A DNA stretch of 64,000 bases from Arcanobacterium haemolyticum DSM 20595 (GCF_000092365.1 NC_014218.1:1178001-1242000); one strand, 5' to 3'; numbered from the stretch's first letter, positions 17,587-26,012 are shown. Made by a program: numbers and translations. The notes: generated from the sequence alone by a model not told the origin.

Positions 17587-17928
17587 ATGAGCGCTGAAAC
17601 TCCAGCATCCCCAGCCCTAGGCTTTATTAACAATCTAGCTAATGAAATCGAGTACGCGTCAGGCTCAACTGTCTCCAAAACCTTGCTGCGTGCCGAGGGA
17701 GTCAATGTCGTCCTATTTTCTTTCGATGCCGGGGAGGAACTTTCCGAGCACACGGCTGCAATGCCAGTGCTCGTTGAAACCTTAGAAGGTGAGCTTGAAA
17801 TCACCGCCGAAGGTAAAACCGTGACTCTGCTACCTGGTGGTGTAGTGCATTTCACTACCCGATTACCGCATGCCGTTAAAGCCATCAAGCCGTCAAAAAT
17901 GGTGCTCTACATGCTGGCAAGACCTTAA
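17587..17928 (+). CDS. Small cupin-domain protein
   Basis: Encodes 113 aa forming one cupin barrel. The first motif appears as SFDAGEELSEHTAAMPVLVETLEGELEI in outline (one His of the usual HxH is replaced), and the second as LLPGGVVHFTTRLPHAVKA, with two His. The altered first motif may weaken metal binding. It follows the methyltransferase closely and should share its metal-responsive promoter. The specific role is unknown. Confidence 0.75.
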   Translation: MSAETPASPALGFINNLANEIEYASGSTVSKTLLRAEGVNVVLFSFDAGEELSEHTAAMPVLVETLEGELEITAEGKTVTLLPGGVVHFTTRLPHAVKAIKPSKMVLYMLARP

Positions 17929-18242
17929 ACTCAAAGAAACGGCTAGTCAAAAGAGAAATCACACAGTTTAGTTTTATCTTTCAGGCCGGGTAGCGCCCCG
18001 CTAAACTAGCAGCAACTTAAGCATGCGAAGGAGTTATCGCTGGGCAAGGGTATAAAAAGTACCCGCCCAGCAAGATAGCGTCCAAATATACGAGCCGTAA
18101 CGAGAACGCGGGGTCAGTTTTTACCGAAGGGTAGGTCTCACGCGCATCGCCTCAGCGACCACTGCATAGGAAAACAAGCGGATCAATAAAATAGAGAACC
18201 CTATGTTGAGCTGTCAAAATGGCTCTTTATCCAGCATAAAAA
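17929..18242. other. Non-coding GC-rich stretch with a strong hairpin
   Basis: No gene of more than a few codons is convincing. The stretch contains a long bulged stem: GCTGGGC (18039-18045) pairs with GCCCAGC (18065-18071) and GGGTA (18048-18052) with TACCC (18060-18064). Further short self-complementary blocks follow, such as TACCGAAGGGTA near 18122. I could not match it to tmRNA, RNase P, SRP RNA or a riboswitch class. It may be a structured RNA or decayed DNA. Confidence 0.35.
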
Positions 18243-18277
18243 TAGGACGCTCACTTTGTATCAAAATGAGCGTCCTA
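18238..18277 (-). terminator. Rho-independent terminator of tRNA-Ala(CGC)
   Basis: TAGGACGCTCA (18243-18253) and TGAGCGTCCTA (18267-18277) make an 11-bp perfect stem with a 13-nt loop. On the minus strand it is followed by TTTTT, directly after the tRNA gene. Confidence 0.85.
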
Positions 18278-18278
18278 G

Positions 18279-18354
18279 TGGTGGAGCATAGGGGATTCGA
18301 ACCCCTGACCTTTTCATTGCGAACGAAACGCGCTACCAACTGCGCCAATGCCCC
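18279..18354 (-). tRNA. tRNA-Ala(CGC)
   Basis: 76 nt with an encoded 3' CCA. The acceptor stem GGGGCAT pairs with ATGCTCC. The anticodon loop TTCGCAA holds CGC, which reads GCG Ala codons. The T arm GGGGTTCGAATCCCC is standard. Most of the sequence, including the whole 3' third, is identical to the tRNA-Ala at 21421, and both lie on the minus strand. Confidence 0.95.
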
Positions 18355-18497
18355 GTACTGTCATTATGATAGCAGGTTTATCTGCAAAATATCGAATTGC
18401 TGTCTGACAACTCACGTTGTCCCGAAGATGTGTGGATAAATCACTATCTTGTGGACAGTTGGAAATCACTCTTCGGAGTCGTGTAAAAATAGATCTC

Positions 18498-19232
18498 ATG
18501 CGCCGTTCGTTCATTGATAAAATCCTCTTCCCCATCGCCATAGCCGCAGGTCTGTGGCTAGTTGTTCCTGGCCTTGGCCCAGATATTGCGGGGATGGAAG
18601 AACGTTTCGGCTGGAAGATCGGCCCCGACGATTGGCGTGGCCCGCTCTCCCAAGAACCAACATTTCACATCTCCAACCCAGAAATCGGCGCGCTGTTAGA
18701 TACCATTCCGATTCGTCACAAGCAGCATCTCCCCCGATACAATCGGCAAGATTTTGGACAGGCTTGGGCCGACGTCGATCGGAACGGTTGCGATACCAGG
18801 AACGATATTCTTGCACGTGATTTGAACGATGTGCGGTTTAAGAAAGGTACGCACAACTGCGTCGTCGTCGCCGGAAAACTCAACGATCCCTACACCGGAA
18901 AGCGAATCGACTTCGTGCGCGGGCAGAAAACGTCTACGCTCATCCAAATCGATCACGTGGTTGCCCTATCGGACGCATGGAAATCCGGAGCGTGGGAATG
19001 GGATCCGGAAACACGCGAAAACTTTGCCAACGATCCAGAGAACTTACTTACCGTTGACGGCCAAGCGAACCAGGACAAAGGCGCCGCGAACGCCGCCCAG
19101 TGGCTCCCAGAAAACGACGCCTTCCAGTGCGCATACGTCGAACGGCAGCTGCGCGTGAAAGCCCGCTGGCACCTGTCCGTTACGCAAAACGAACACACGG
19201 CAATCGCACGCACGCTCTCGCACTGCTACTAA
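18498..19232 (+). CDS. Secreted HNH-family endonuclease-like protein (DUF1524/GmrSD C-terminal type)
   Basis: Encodes 244 aa from the ATG at 18498. One hydrophobic segment at residues 10-28 (LFPIAIAAGLWLVVPGLG) should export or anchor it. The family pattern is complete: YNRQDFGQAWADVDRNGCDTRNDIL, the HNH-like IDHVVALSDAWKSGAW with the catalytic Asp-His, and NDPENLLTVDGQANQDKG, then QWLP. Actinobacteria carry many such secreted proteins, presumed nucleases for scavenging or competition. It lies convergent to the cytolysin between the two tRNA-Ala genes. The weak ribosome site makes a short leader possible. Confidence 0.85.
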   Translation: MRRSFIDKILFPIAIAAGLWLVVPGLGPDIAGMEERFGWKIGPDDWRGPLSQEPTFHISNPEIGALLDTIPIRHKQHLPRYNRQDFGQAWADVDRNGCDTRNDILARDLNDVRFKKGTHNCVVVAGKLNDPYTGKRIDFVRGQKTSTLIQIDHVVALSDAWKSGAWEWDPETRENFANDPENLLTVDGQANQDKGAANAAQWLPENDAFQCAYVERQLRVKARWHLSVTQNEHTAIARTLSHCY

Positions 19233-19238
19233 CGCAAC

Positions 19239-19278
19239 GAGAAGGTCCCCTCCGAACTCAATCGAAGGGGACCTTCTC
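19239..19278. terminator. Hairpin between convergent HNH and cytolysin genes
   Basis: GAGAAGGTCCCCT (19239-19251) and AGGGGACCTTCTC (19266-19278) form a 13-bp perfect stem with a 14-nt loop between two convergent stop codons. No U run follows on either strand, so termination strength is uncertain. Confidence 0.6.
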
Positions 19279-19287
19279 ATGTATGTA

Positions 19288-20997
19288 TCACTCGCTATGA
19301 ACGATGTTCTTGAACCAAGGCCGTAAGGTAGTACCGCGAAGGATGATCTCGCGCTCCTTAACCAACGGAATGTTCCGTTCATCGATCACTGTCCACCACT
19401 TATCCCAAGCCAAACCAGTACCTTCACCTGCCTTCACGTGAATGTTACGTGCGTTTGCTGGAATCTGGATGCGTTCGCGGAAACCGTGAGTACGAGCCTT
19501 CCATGTTCCTGCCCACTTCACAGGCTTGACGTGCTGAACGCCCTTCTCGTCGTAGCTAATTTCATCCCATTCCAAAGCGAACTTTGCAACGTAACCGCCA
19601 CGGTGACGAAGTGTAATGAAGCCCGAGTTGTAGGTAGTTGCGGTGGTTTCAATGTACTCGCCAGTGTTCTTGACTACTGCACGCTGGTTGTCCTTCACAA
19701 AGTTAACTGTGTAGGAAACTGGCACAGCTGGAACGGTGGTCGAGAAGGTGCTTTCTTCTTTGATAATCCTCTTGAGATCTTCAATGCTTCCTGTCGCAAC
19801 TTCAACGCCCTTTTGCGCACTTCCACCAAGAACATAGACAGTTGCGCGAGTCTTATTCAAGATATTCTTGTACTTCGTATCAACATCTGTCTTGCCATTA
19901 CCGAAGCTACCCTTAAATACTGCGCTAAATGCTGCCTTCACATCATTATCAGTGGAATCAGTTTCCAGCTTCACGAAGATCTGACGGCCGTAACTTACAT
20001 TCGAAATGTAGGCTAACGGGTTCTTTTTATCAATATTGCGATCAATCAAATCTTGCTTCGTTACATTCTTTGCAAACAGCTCGTGAGGATTGTTCGGAGT
20101 ATCAGTAGAAACCGTGTAGAAAATCTGCTTGAAGGAAGCAATGCCAACTTGGCGCTCATGCTTGTGGATCGCATCGAAGTTAACATCAAGCTTGTTTGCA
20201 ACCTTTTCAAAACCAAGGCCAAACTTAGCTTCAAGCTGTTCTTTCGAATTGACCATCAACTCATCATATGAAATCTTTGCTGCATGGTTTGGGTAAGTAG
20301 AATGCATATCCGTCCACCCCTTCAACAACTCATTGATGCCACCTTGGACGGAACTCTTATGAGGATTCTGGATGACTTTCTCTCCCTTACCACTCAAAAG
20401 CCCAGGAAGATCAACACTGACGGTAATAGGTGCTCGATCAATTCCCACTACGGTAGGACTCCCTTTCGAGAGATTTTGATTAGCACGGACCAACGCTCCT
20501 GGGAACGTATTGGCATTATTGGCCTCGATTACCGAAATATCACCTCGCAAATTATTGAAGGTCTTCTTTTCATGCTTGAATACGGTGTACGTTCCGTTCT
20601 TAAACGATTCTTTTGTTACCGGAACCGTCTCAATTTTCTCGCCTTGAACTGCGAGAACTCCAACTGGATCGTAGTCTAGAGATCTGATGAATTTATCAAT
20701 TTCGCGACCGTTATCAACAGTTTGTGCAGGCTGGGTCTTTACGGCAGGAAAATCTTTTTGCTTAACAGGCTTCGGATCTTGCGCGGATTCACCAGTCTGT
20801 GCAGCGGGAGCTGGTGTGGTCTTGTCTGTTGGATTACTTGCCGTTTGATCGCTTCTATTGACAGTTTCAGTTGCGGAAGAGGTTGGCGAAACTGGATCGG
20901 TTTGTGTTGAAGCGTCAACTCCAAACGCAACGCCGGGAGCGAATGCTCCTGCCAGCAATGCCGTGCCTGCTACCGTTGCAAGAAATCTCCGTGTCAT
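19288..20997 (-). CDS. aln: Cholesterol-dependent cytolysin (arcanolysin)
   Basis: Encodes 569 aa from the ATG at 20997 (an in-frame ATG at 21051 is upstream of the signal peptide). Residues 1-25 are a signal peptide (MTRRFLATVAGTALLAGAFA). A Pro/Glu/Ser/Thr-rich tail follows to about residue 80, longer than in most family members. The pore-forming core has NQNLSKGSPTVVGIDRAPITVSVDLPG and AYISNVSYGRQIFVKLETD. The undecapeptide-like loop is EGTGLAWDKWW: the usual Cys is Gly and an extra residue is present, as in pyolysin, so activity should not need thiol reduction. The cholesterol-recognition Thr-Leu pair is in GTTLRPW. The secreted toxin forms large pores in cholesterol-containing host membranes. 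It lies between two tRNA-Ala genes in AT-richer DNA. Confidence 0.97.
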   Translation of the reverse strand: MTRRFLATVAGTALLAGAFAPGVAFGVDASTQTDPVSPTSSATETVNRSDQTASNPTDKTTPAPAAQTGESAQDPKPVKQKDFPAVKTQPAQTVDNGREIDKFIRSLDYDPVGVLAVQGEKIETVPVTKESFKNGTYTVFKHEKKTFNNLRGDISVIEANNANTFPGALVRANQNLSKGSPTVVGIDRAPITVSVDLPGLLSGKGEKVIQNPHKSSVQGGINELLKGWTDMHSTYPNHAAKISYDELMVNSKEQLEAKFGLGFEKVANKLDVNFDAIHKHERQVGIASFKQIFYTVSTDTPNNPHELFAKNVTKQDLIDRNIDKKNPLAYISNVSYGRQIFVKLETDSTDNDVKAAFSAVFKGSFGNGKTDVDTKYKNILNKTRATVYVLGGSAQKGVEVATGSIEDLKRIIKEESTFSTTVPAVPVSYTVNFVKDNQRAVVKNTGEYIETTATTYNSGFITLRHRGGYVAKFALEWDEISYDEKGVQHVKPVKWAGTWKARTHGFRERIQIPANARNIHVKAGEGTGLAWDKWWTVIDERNIPLVKEREIILRGTTLRPWFKNIVHSE

Positions 20998-21051
20998 GAT
21001 CTTGCCCCTGTCTTGATAGAAGAAATAATGTTTTTGTGAGCCGACCCACAT

Positions 21052-21420
21052 CGGTTGGCTACAAGAAAATTGTGCACCTGTTCATATACTGAAACAAAAT
21101 CAGACATAGCAGTTCAGGAGATGAGAGACGGATTTATATAACAATGTCACCAAATTTTAAAACAAATCGATAACCAAAATTTTAGACATTTTGGGCTTTT
21201 TGACAGGAGAAAAGAAGATATAGGAGATTAAAAGCCACATAAAGGGATAACAATTCCCAATAGGCCATTCCCGGCATAACTTGACACTTTTAACAGATTT
21301 GTAACACTTGTATCACAATTAAAAAGAGGTTAACTACACCGCTTTAGTCACTCACAGAAATTTCCAAAGATTTTCAACAAGTGATGTAATCACAGGCAGA
21401 TTTGGCAACCCAAATCCGTT
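21052..21420. other. AT-rich upstream region of the cytolysin gene
   Basis: About 370 nt between the cytolysin and tRNA-Ala(GGC). No gene is visible. It must carry the toxin promoter on the minus strand; a possible TTGTTT/CACAAT pair near 21070-21095 is weak. The base composition is clearly AT-richer than in the housekeeping genes around it. Confidence 0.5.
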
Positions 21421-21496
21421 TGGTGGAGCATAGGGGATTCGAACCCCTGACCTCTTCCATGCCATGGAAGCGCGCTACCAACTGCGCCAATGCCCC
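21421..21496 (-). tRNA. tRNA-Ala(GGC)
   Basis: 76 nt with encoded CCA. The acceptor GGGGCAT/ATGCTCC and T arm are identical to those of the tRNA at 18279. The anticodon stem CTTCC/GGAAG encloses loop ATGGCAT with anticodon GGC, reading GCC and GCU Ala codons. Confidence 0.95.
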
Positions 21497-21605
21497 GTAA
21501 GACTTAACTAATATACATCAGACAAGCCTCGAACATCTAGTTGCACGGCCTATTTTTCACGTGAATCAAATCACGAAAAGATCAGACATCGCACAAATAG
21601 TCATT

Positions 21606-22223
21606 TTACCTATTCCACGATTTGATTCTCCACGAAGGAACAGCGCCTGGACGTGACACAACTTCCGCCCAATGACAATTTTCCATCCCTTGAAGCATGT
21701 TCCATGCTGATGGATTTTGCCCCATGAGCACCATAACGCCATTAACCAGTGCAGATCCGTGGCTAACAAACAGCAGAGTCTGCTCCCCCGCCTCAGATTC
21801 CGCTTCCTTCGCGTACTCTTCGATCGCTTCAGCAACGTGTTGCCCGTTCACATCACGCGTTTCGATTCCAGCCACGCCTGGTTCTTCTCCAGCACGCCAG
21901 CGTGCCCAGGCTTCTGGGTATTCGGCTTTGATTTCTACCGAGGTCAAGCCTTCCCATTCGCCGTAGCCGCGTTCGCGCAACCGATCGTCAATTTCCACGC
22001 CGATTCCTGTTTCGCGCGAAACGGCGGCCGCGGTTTCCACAGCACGATCCAAGTCAGACGATACGATTCGCGTGATTCCCAACGGTGCCAGTACCGCAGC
22101 GGCTTGGCTTGCTTGTTCGCGCCCCGTAGCGTTTAGCGGCGTATTTTGCGCCCCCTGAATGCGTGCTTGGGAATTATTTTCAGTTTGCCCGTGGCGCAGG
22201 AGAATTATTCGTTTGAGTGGCAC
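21606..22223 (-). CDS. Histidine phosphatase family protein (phosphoglycerate mutase-like)
   Basis: Encodes 205 aa. IILLRHGQTENN carries the RHG motif with the phosphorylated His. SSDLDRAVETA holds the second Arg, RERGYGEWEG the conserved acidic residue, and LLFVSHGSALVNGV the second catalytic His. The substrate is not known; many members next to rsfS and nadD in actinobacteria are annotated as phosphoglycerate mutase-like phosphatases. It starts 11 nt after the rsfS stop and forms an operon with rsfS, a membrane protein gene and nadD. Confidence 0.88.
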   Translation of the reverse strand: MPLKRIILLRHGQTENNSQARIQGAQNTPLNATGREQASQAAAVLAPLGITRIVSSDLDRAVETAAAVSRETGIGVEIDDRLRERGYGEWEGLTSVEIKAEYPEAWARWRAGEEPGVAGIETRDVNGQHVAEAIEEYAKEAESEAGEQTLLFVSHGSALVNGVMVLMGQNPSAWNMLQGMENCHWAEVVSRPGAVPSWRIKSWNR

Positions 22224-22234
22224 GTACGTTTCTT

Positions 22235-22702
22235 TCAGATAAGATCAGACGACGACGTAGCCCGTGCACCCGTAGCCTGGTCAATTCCACCAGAGAAATA
22301 TGCTGCGAGTGCAGATTCCTGTGCGGCTTCGGATGCTTGAATATCTTCAGGAAGTTCGATCGATGGGCAATCTGCCCAAAGCTTTTCGAGCGCGTAGAAT
22401 TCACGATCTTCATCCTGCTGAACGTGAACCATGATGATACCAAAGTCCAGCAGTACCCAGTGTGCTTCACCTTCCATGCCCTCACGGCGCTGGCGCCTGC
22501 ATCCGGCCTTGTACATTGATTCTTCAACCGAATCAACGATTGCACGAACCTGACGTTCAGTAGAACCAGAAACGACGAGGAACGTGTCAGTAAGTGCCAG
22601 ACGTTCAGCGACGTCAATGGCGGTGATTGATGTAGCCTTCACATCTGCTGCCGCACGGGCAGCGATAATGGTTAGGTCAATAGCTTCTTGTGTTGCGCTC
22701 AC
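22235..22702 (-). CDS. rsfS: Ribosome silencing factor RsfS
   Basis: Encodes 155 aa starting at GTG 22702 (AAGGAT upstream). The RsfS/Iojap domain covers residues 5-115: ARAAADVKATSITAIDVAERLALTD, FLVVSGSTERQVRAIVDSVEE, EGEAHWVLLDFGIIMVHV and REFYALEKLWAD. RsfS binds ribosomal protein L14 and blocks joining of the subunits when nutrients run low. The C-terminal 40 residues are a poorly conserved tail. The nadD-rsfS neighbourhood is conserved in many bacteria. Confidence 0.95.
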   Translation of the reverse strand: MSATQEAIDLTIIAARAAADVKATSITAIDVAERLALTDTFLVVSGSTERQVRAIVDSVEESMYKAGCRRQRREGMEGEAHWVLLDFGIIMVHVQQDEDREFYALEKLWADCPSIELPEDIQASEAAQESALAAYFSGGIDQATGARATSSSDLI

Positions 22703-22728
22703 AGATATCCTTCGTGATTGAAATAGGT

Positions 22729-23454
22729 TTACAAAAGTAGTTTGCTGGTTAGCGTGTCCACTGCAGGAACAGCTGGAGCCGCATTGAAGAACAGCGAGTT
22801 AATACCAAAGCCAATGAGCAACCCAACAAGCACCGCAATAAGCAACAAAAGCACGTAGTTCAAGATTGTTCGCCGTGGGCTGGTTGGATCGTCGTCGTAA
22901 TACGCCATGTCGTCGCCATCATTTTCTTCAGTTAGCGAAGCGCTAGGCTTGTTCGATACTGATGGCGGTGTCAGAGAGGCAAGATCTTCCCCTTCAAGCT
23001 CTGCTCCTTCAGGCATCACGGATGTTCGCGCAACATCCGCACTTGACACCGAAGGTTCAGGATCTGCAGGAGTACGGCGAGTCATAGACAAGAGGCGATC
23101 CCGCATCGGCATATCAGTTTCTGACTTCGTTTCGCCCTTACTCTGATCCTCAGCAATAGATGTAGCTATCGCACTGGACGTGTCCTCTTCAGGCGTGCCC
23201 GAACGGAATCGATCAAAGACCGACATACGTTCTGGCTGGTTCGCTTCTTCTTGCTCAGATCCCGTATTGGAAGAAATCTCTTCTTGAATCCGTGGGAACG
23301 TACCAGTCTTACGGGCTTCGCGGAGTTCCTTACGGGTTGGGCGGTGAAGATGAAGTTCCGTTGTTTCGCTAATATCTACTCCATCTGCAGGACGAACATT
23401 CAGCCTGCCCTGTTCCCTCATCTGCCGGCGACTCATTCGTTGCGCGTCACTCAT
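22729..23454 (-). CDS. Single-pass membrane protein of unknown function
   Basis: Encodes 241 aa. The first 50 residues are Arg/Gln/Glu-rich (MSDAQRMSRRQMREQGRL, PTRKELREARKTG). A long, acidic, Ser/Thr-rich and probably disordered stretch follows, then DDDPTSPRRTILNYVLLLL begins one membrane helix (about residues 200-222: VLLLLIAVLVGLLIGFGI), with a short external tail. It looks like a tail-type membrane protein with a cytoplasmic disordered domain. I do not recognise the family. It lies in operon position between nadD and rsfS. Confidence 0.7.
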   Translation of the reverse strand: MSDAQRMSRRQMREQGRLNVRPADGVDISETTELHLHRPTRKELREARKTGTFPRIQEEISSNTGSEQEEANQPERMSVFDRFRSGTPEEDTSSAIATSIAEDQSKGETKSETDMPMRDRLLSMTRRTPADPEPSVSSADVARTSVMPEGAELEGEDLASLTPPSVSNKPSASLTEENDGDDMAYYDDDPTSPRRTILNYVLLLLIAVLVGLLIGFGINSLFFNAAPAVPAVDTLTSKLLL

Positions 23455-23497
23455 GGTTCACCTTTCTCCTTCCCCACAGTTACTACAATTTACTATT

Positions 23498-24190
23498 TTA
23501 AGCATTGTAATCGCTCACGATCCCTGCCAACGCAGTGGTATGAGCTTCTTCTGGTCTATATAAATGATACTTGTTGATGTACTGAACTACGCCATCGGGA
23601 ACTAAATACCACGTAGGAATACCTGACGTCACACGTTCTCTCACACCAGTGGACGATATTGCCATTGCAGGAATCTCAATTAACGAAACGCCACCTTCAG
23701 GTAAGCCAGTCATATCTAGCTCATGCCCTGGTCTGCTAACTCCCACAAAGTGAGCAAGCTTCCACAACTCTTGTGAATCCTTCCACTGAAGAATCTGTGG
23801 CAAAACATCAGCCCCCGTAATGAAAAACAATTCATCATCCGGATAGATCTTTCGAATATCACGTAGCGTATCAACAGTATACGTTTTACCGCCTCGATCA
23901 ATATCAACACGAGATACTGAAAAGCGTGGGTTAGATGCTGTAGCAATCACAGTCATGAGATACCTGTGCTCCCCCAGGGAAATATGACGCCCCACCTTAA
24001 ATGGGTTATCACCTGCAGGAACAAACACTACTTCATCTAATCCAAAGACGTGTTGAACTTCAGAAGCTGCCACAAGGTGACCATGATGGATAGGATCGAA
24101 TGTTCCTCCCATGATCCCGATCCGGCGCCCGGATCGGTTTCCTTGTGTTTCTGCTCCACGTAGAGCAGATGCTTCTTCTTGATTATTCAT
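23498..24190 (-). CDS. nadD: Nicotinate-nucleotide adenylyltransferase
   Basis: Encodes 230 aa. [20 protein letters not shown] is the nucleotidyltransferase start with the HxGH box. [25 protein letters not shown] and [14 protein letters not shown] follow, and [10 protein letters not shown] is the second ATP-binding motif. The enzyme adenylylates nicotinate mononucleotide to deamido-NAD in the last steps of NAD synthesis. The first 20 residues precede the fold. It heads a minus-strand operon with the membrane protein, rsfS and phosphatase genes. Confidence 0.95.
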   Translation of the reverse strand: MNNQEEASALRGAETQGNRSGRRIGIMGGTFDPIHHGHLVAASEVQHVFGLDEVVFVPAGDNPFKVGRHISLGEHRYLMTVIATASNPRFSVSRVDIDRGGKTYTVDTLRDIRKIYPDDELFFITGADVLPQILQWKDSQELWKLAHFVGVSRPGHELDMTGLPEGGVSLIEIPAMAISSTGVRERVTSGIPTWYLVPDGVVQYINKYHLYRPEEAHTTALAGIVSDYNA

Positions 24191-24361
24191 AATTTTATTT
24201 TATCGAACATCCCCTGATAACAAGCCTTCATCCGGTGAATGTCACCTTTCTTAGGATCAGCTAAAAACGAAATACACCTACACCGGGAATTTCTTTGGCA
24301 CTTATGCGTTAATGTGTAAGTCAAGAGATCAGGTTATGACACCTAAAGAGAAAGGCCCCTG

Positions 24362-24727
24362 ATGGCTACCGTAGAAATTACCGCGGATAACTTCAAAGAT
24401 CACGTTAACTCAGGCATCACTGTGCTCGATTTCTGGGCAGAGTGGTGTGGACCATGCCGTATGTTTGGCCCAACGTTTGAAGCTGTTTCCGAACAGAATC
24501 CAGAAGTGACTTTCGGTAAGATCAACACCGAAGAACAAACTGAACTGGCTCAAGCTTTCCAAGTCATGTCCATCCCAACCGTCATGGTTTTCCGTGATGG
24601 CATCCGCCTCTACGAAGGTGCTGGCGCTCTTGCTCGCGATCAGCTCCAGGCCCTCATCCAGAAGGCTGAAGAACTCAACATGGATGACGTCCGTGCACAA
24701 ATCGAAGAAGCCAGCAAAGACGCCTGA
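24362..24727 (+). CDS. trxA: Thioredoxin
   Basis: Encodes 121 aa of a single thioredoxin domain. VLDFWAEWCGPCRMFGP carries the WCGPC redox centre, and VMSIPTVMVFRDG holds the conserved cis-Pro. It is slightly longer than E. coli TrxA, with a helical C-terminal extension. The protein reduces disulfides in cytoplasmic proteins using thioredoxin reductase. It is a single-gene unit: a divergent nadD lies upstream and a strong hairpin follows. Confidence 0.95.
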   Translation: MATVEITADNFKDHVNSGITVLDFWAEWCGPCRMFGPTFEAVSEQNPEVTFGKINTEEQTELAQAFQVMSIPTVMVFRDGIRLYEGAGALARDQLQALIQKAEELNMDDVRAQIEEASKDA

Positions 24728-24742
24728 TCCTTTCTATCCGTA

Positions 24743-24787
24743 ATGTGGGTGTGGGGAGCGTTTCTGAAACGCTCCCCACACCCACAT
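24743..24787. terminator. 21-bp perfect hairpin between convergent genes
   Basis: Arms 24743-24763 and 24767-24787 are perfectly complementary over 21 bp with a CTG loop. It lies between trxA and the convergent flavin-monooxygenase-like gene and could stop transcription from both sides, though no long U run follows. Confidence 0.75.
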
Positions 24788-24791
24788 CCGA

Positions 24792-25733
24792 CTAGATTAA
24801 CGATTGGCGTTTGACTTTACCACCAGAACGGCCGCTGAGAATCGGCACTACACCACGAAGCAAAGCTGCAAGATCTGTAGGCAACGATGCTGGCAAGATG
24901 ACCACACCATCCACAGCCCCTAACCCAACCCAGCGTTCAATCATATCGGCCACATCATAGACAGTTCCGATGACCCGCGGGATTCTATCAAAAACTTCAC
25001 ATCCTGAAATTGCTGAAACGAGTAGAGCACGTTCATAGGCCGCACTTGACGTTTCAGAGATGACTACGCCCATATCAACAACAACAGGCACATTTCTTCC
25101 CACATCACGTGCTGCAGATCTGATACCGAAACGTAGGCCACGGGCAATATGTGGATCAGAAACCCGCAACCTCACCATGTCCGCGTAATGTGCAACAACA
25201 TTGAGTACCTCAGCCGGCAGCACATCACTAACAACGTTTAGAACAAGGCCCACACCTGCCGCTTTGACTGCCTTTAAAGCTGGGATAACCGATCCTGGAA
25301 AACCATCTTGCTCAATAGTGATCGCCAAAGATGCCCATCCGGCCGCGTCCACCGCCACACTATCAAGTGCTTCAGGAATGAGTTGTGCTTTAACCTCCAT
25401 AACAACTCCGCTACCGGATATGCCACGCAATTGAGCGCCAACATTGACAGCATCTAATGCAGAATTCGGATGTGCCGTACTGGCGCAAAAATCAGCAGAG
25501 AGGGCAACAAAATCCAATCCGCCTCCGGTAGCTGCACGTGCCGCCGCCATCATCTTCCCATAGTGAAAAGGTTCAGAATCAAAAGCGGCACATTCAGTAA
25601 ACTGTTGTACCCCGAGCATAGAAAGATCAACGCCTAACCAAGCGGCTGTCATATGCTCAGAATAGATTCCCTCAACACCAGCTACAGATGTTTGCACTAC
25701 TGCTTCCCTGCTTACGTTCACGTTGATCGTCAT
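24792..25733 (-). CDS. Luciferase-like (flavin-dependent) monooxygenase family protein, divergent
   Basis: Encodes 313 aa from the ATG at 25733 (GAGGA upstream). Its predicted alternation of strands and helices suits a TIM barrel. The C-terminal part, GTVYDVADMIERWVGLGAVDGVVILPASLPTDL, resembles the end of NtaA/SnaA-type monooxygenases. The N-terminal part, with WLGVDLSMLG and GGLDFVALSADF, is only distantly similar, and typical flavin-contact motifs are not obvious. Substrate and even catalytic activity are uncertain. It is a single gene between trxA and obg. Confidence 0.5.
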   Translation of the reverse strand: MTINVNVSREAVVQTSVAGVEGIYSEHMTAAWLGVDLSMLGVQQFTECAAFDSEPFHYGKMMAAARAATGGGLDFVALSADFCASTAHPNSALDAVNVGAQLRGISGSGVVMEVKAQLIPEALDSVAVDAAGWASLAITIEQDGFPGSVIPALKAVKAAGVGLVLNVVSDVLPAEVLNVVAHYADMVRLRVSDPHIARGLRFGIRSAARDVGRNVPVVVDMGVVISETSSAAYERALLVSAISGCEVFDRIPRVIGTVYDVADMIERWVGLGAVDGVVILPASLPTDLAALLRGVVPILSGRSGGKVKRQSLI

Positions 25734-25748
25734 GGTGATTCCTCGCAA

Positions 25749-25958
25749 ATGATGTGGCCTATAGATGCCAGTGTGAAAGATATACTTTCTCCTTGTTTGT
25801 TGTTAAGGAATGTACTATTAAATTTAGCGATAAAGCAAGATGTGACCCTACAAATAGTCGATTATCACTACAGACAAATTAAGGCTTTAGTAAATTTTTA
25901 GCGAACTCCTGCGGAAAACTCTGACCATTTACTATCTCGTGAATTGTCACACAATACA
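25749..25958. other. AT-rich spacer between the monooxygenase-like gene and obg
   Basis: About 210 nt without a gene. The part near 25749-25830 should carry the promoter of the minus-strand monooxygenase-like gene; nothing else is recognised. Confidence 0.4.
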
Positions 25959-25988
25959 TGGAGGGCGGACCTACAGGCCCGCCCTCCA
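25959..25988 (-). terminator. Terminator hairpin after obg
   Basis: TGGAGGGCGG (25959-25968) and CCGCCCTCCA (25979-25988) form a 10-bp perfect stem with a 10-nt loop downstream of the obg stop. The following sequence is only weakly U-rich. Confidence 0.6.
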
Positions 25989-26012
25989 GCAGAAACATAT
26001 TCCAGTCACATG

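Noticed and set aside
17950..18230. tmRNA, RNase P RNA or cobalamin riboswitch
   Set aside because: None of the invariant motifs of these RNAs could be found on either strand.
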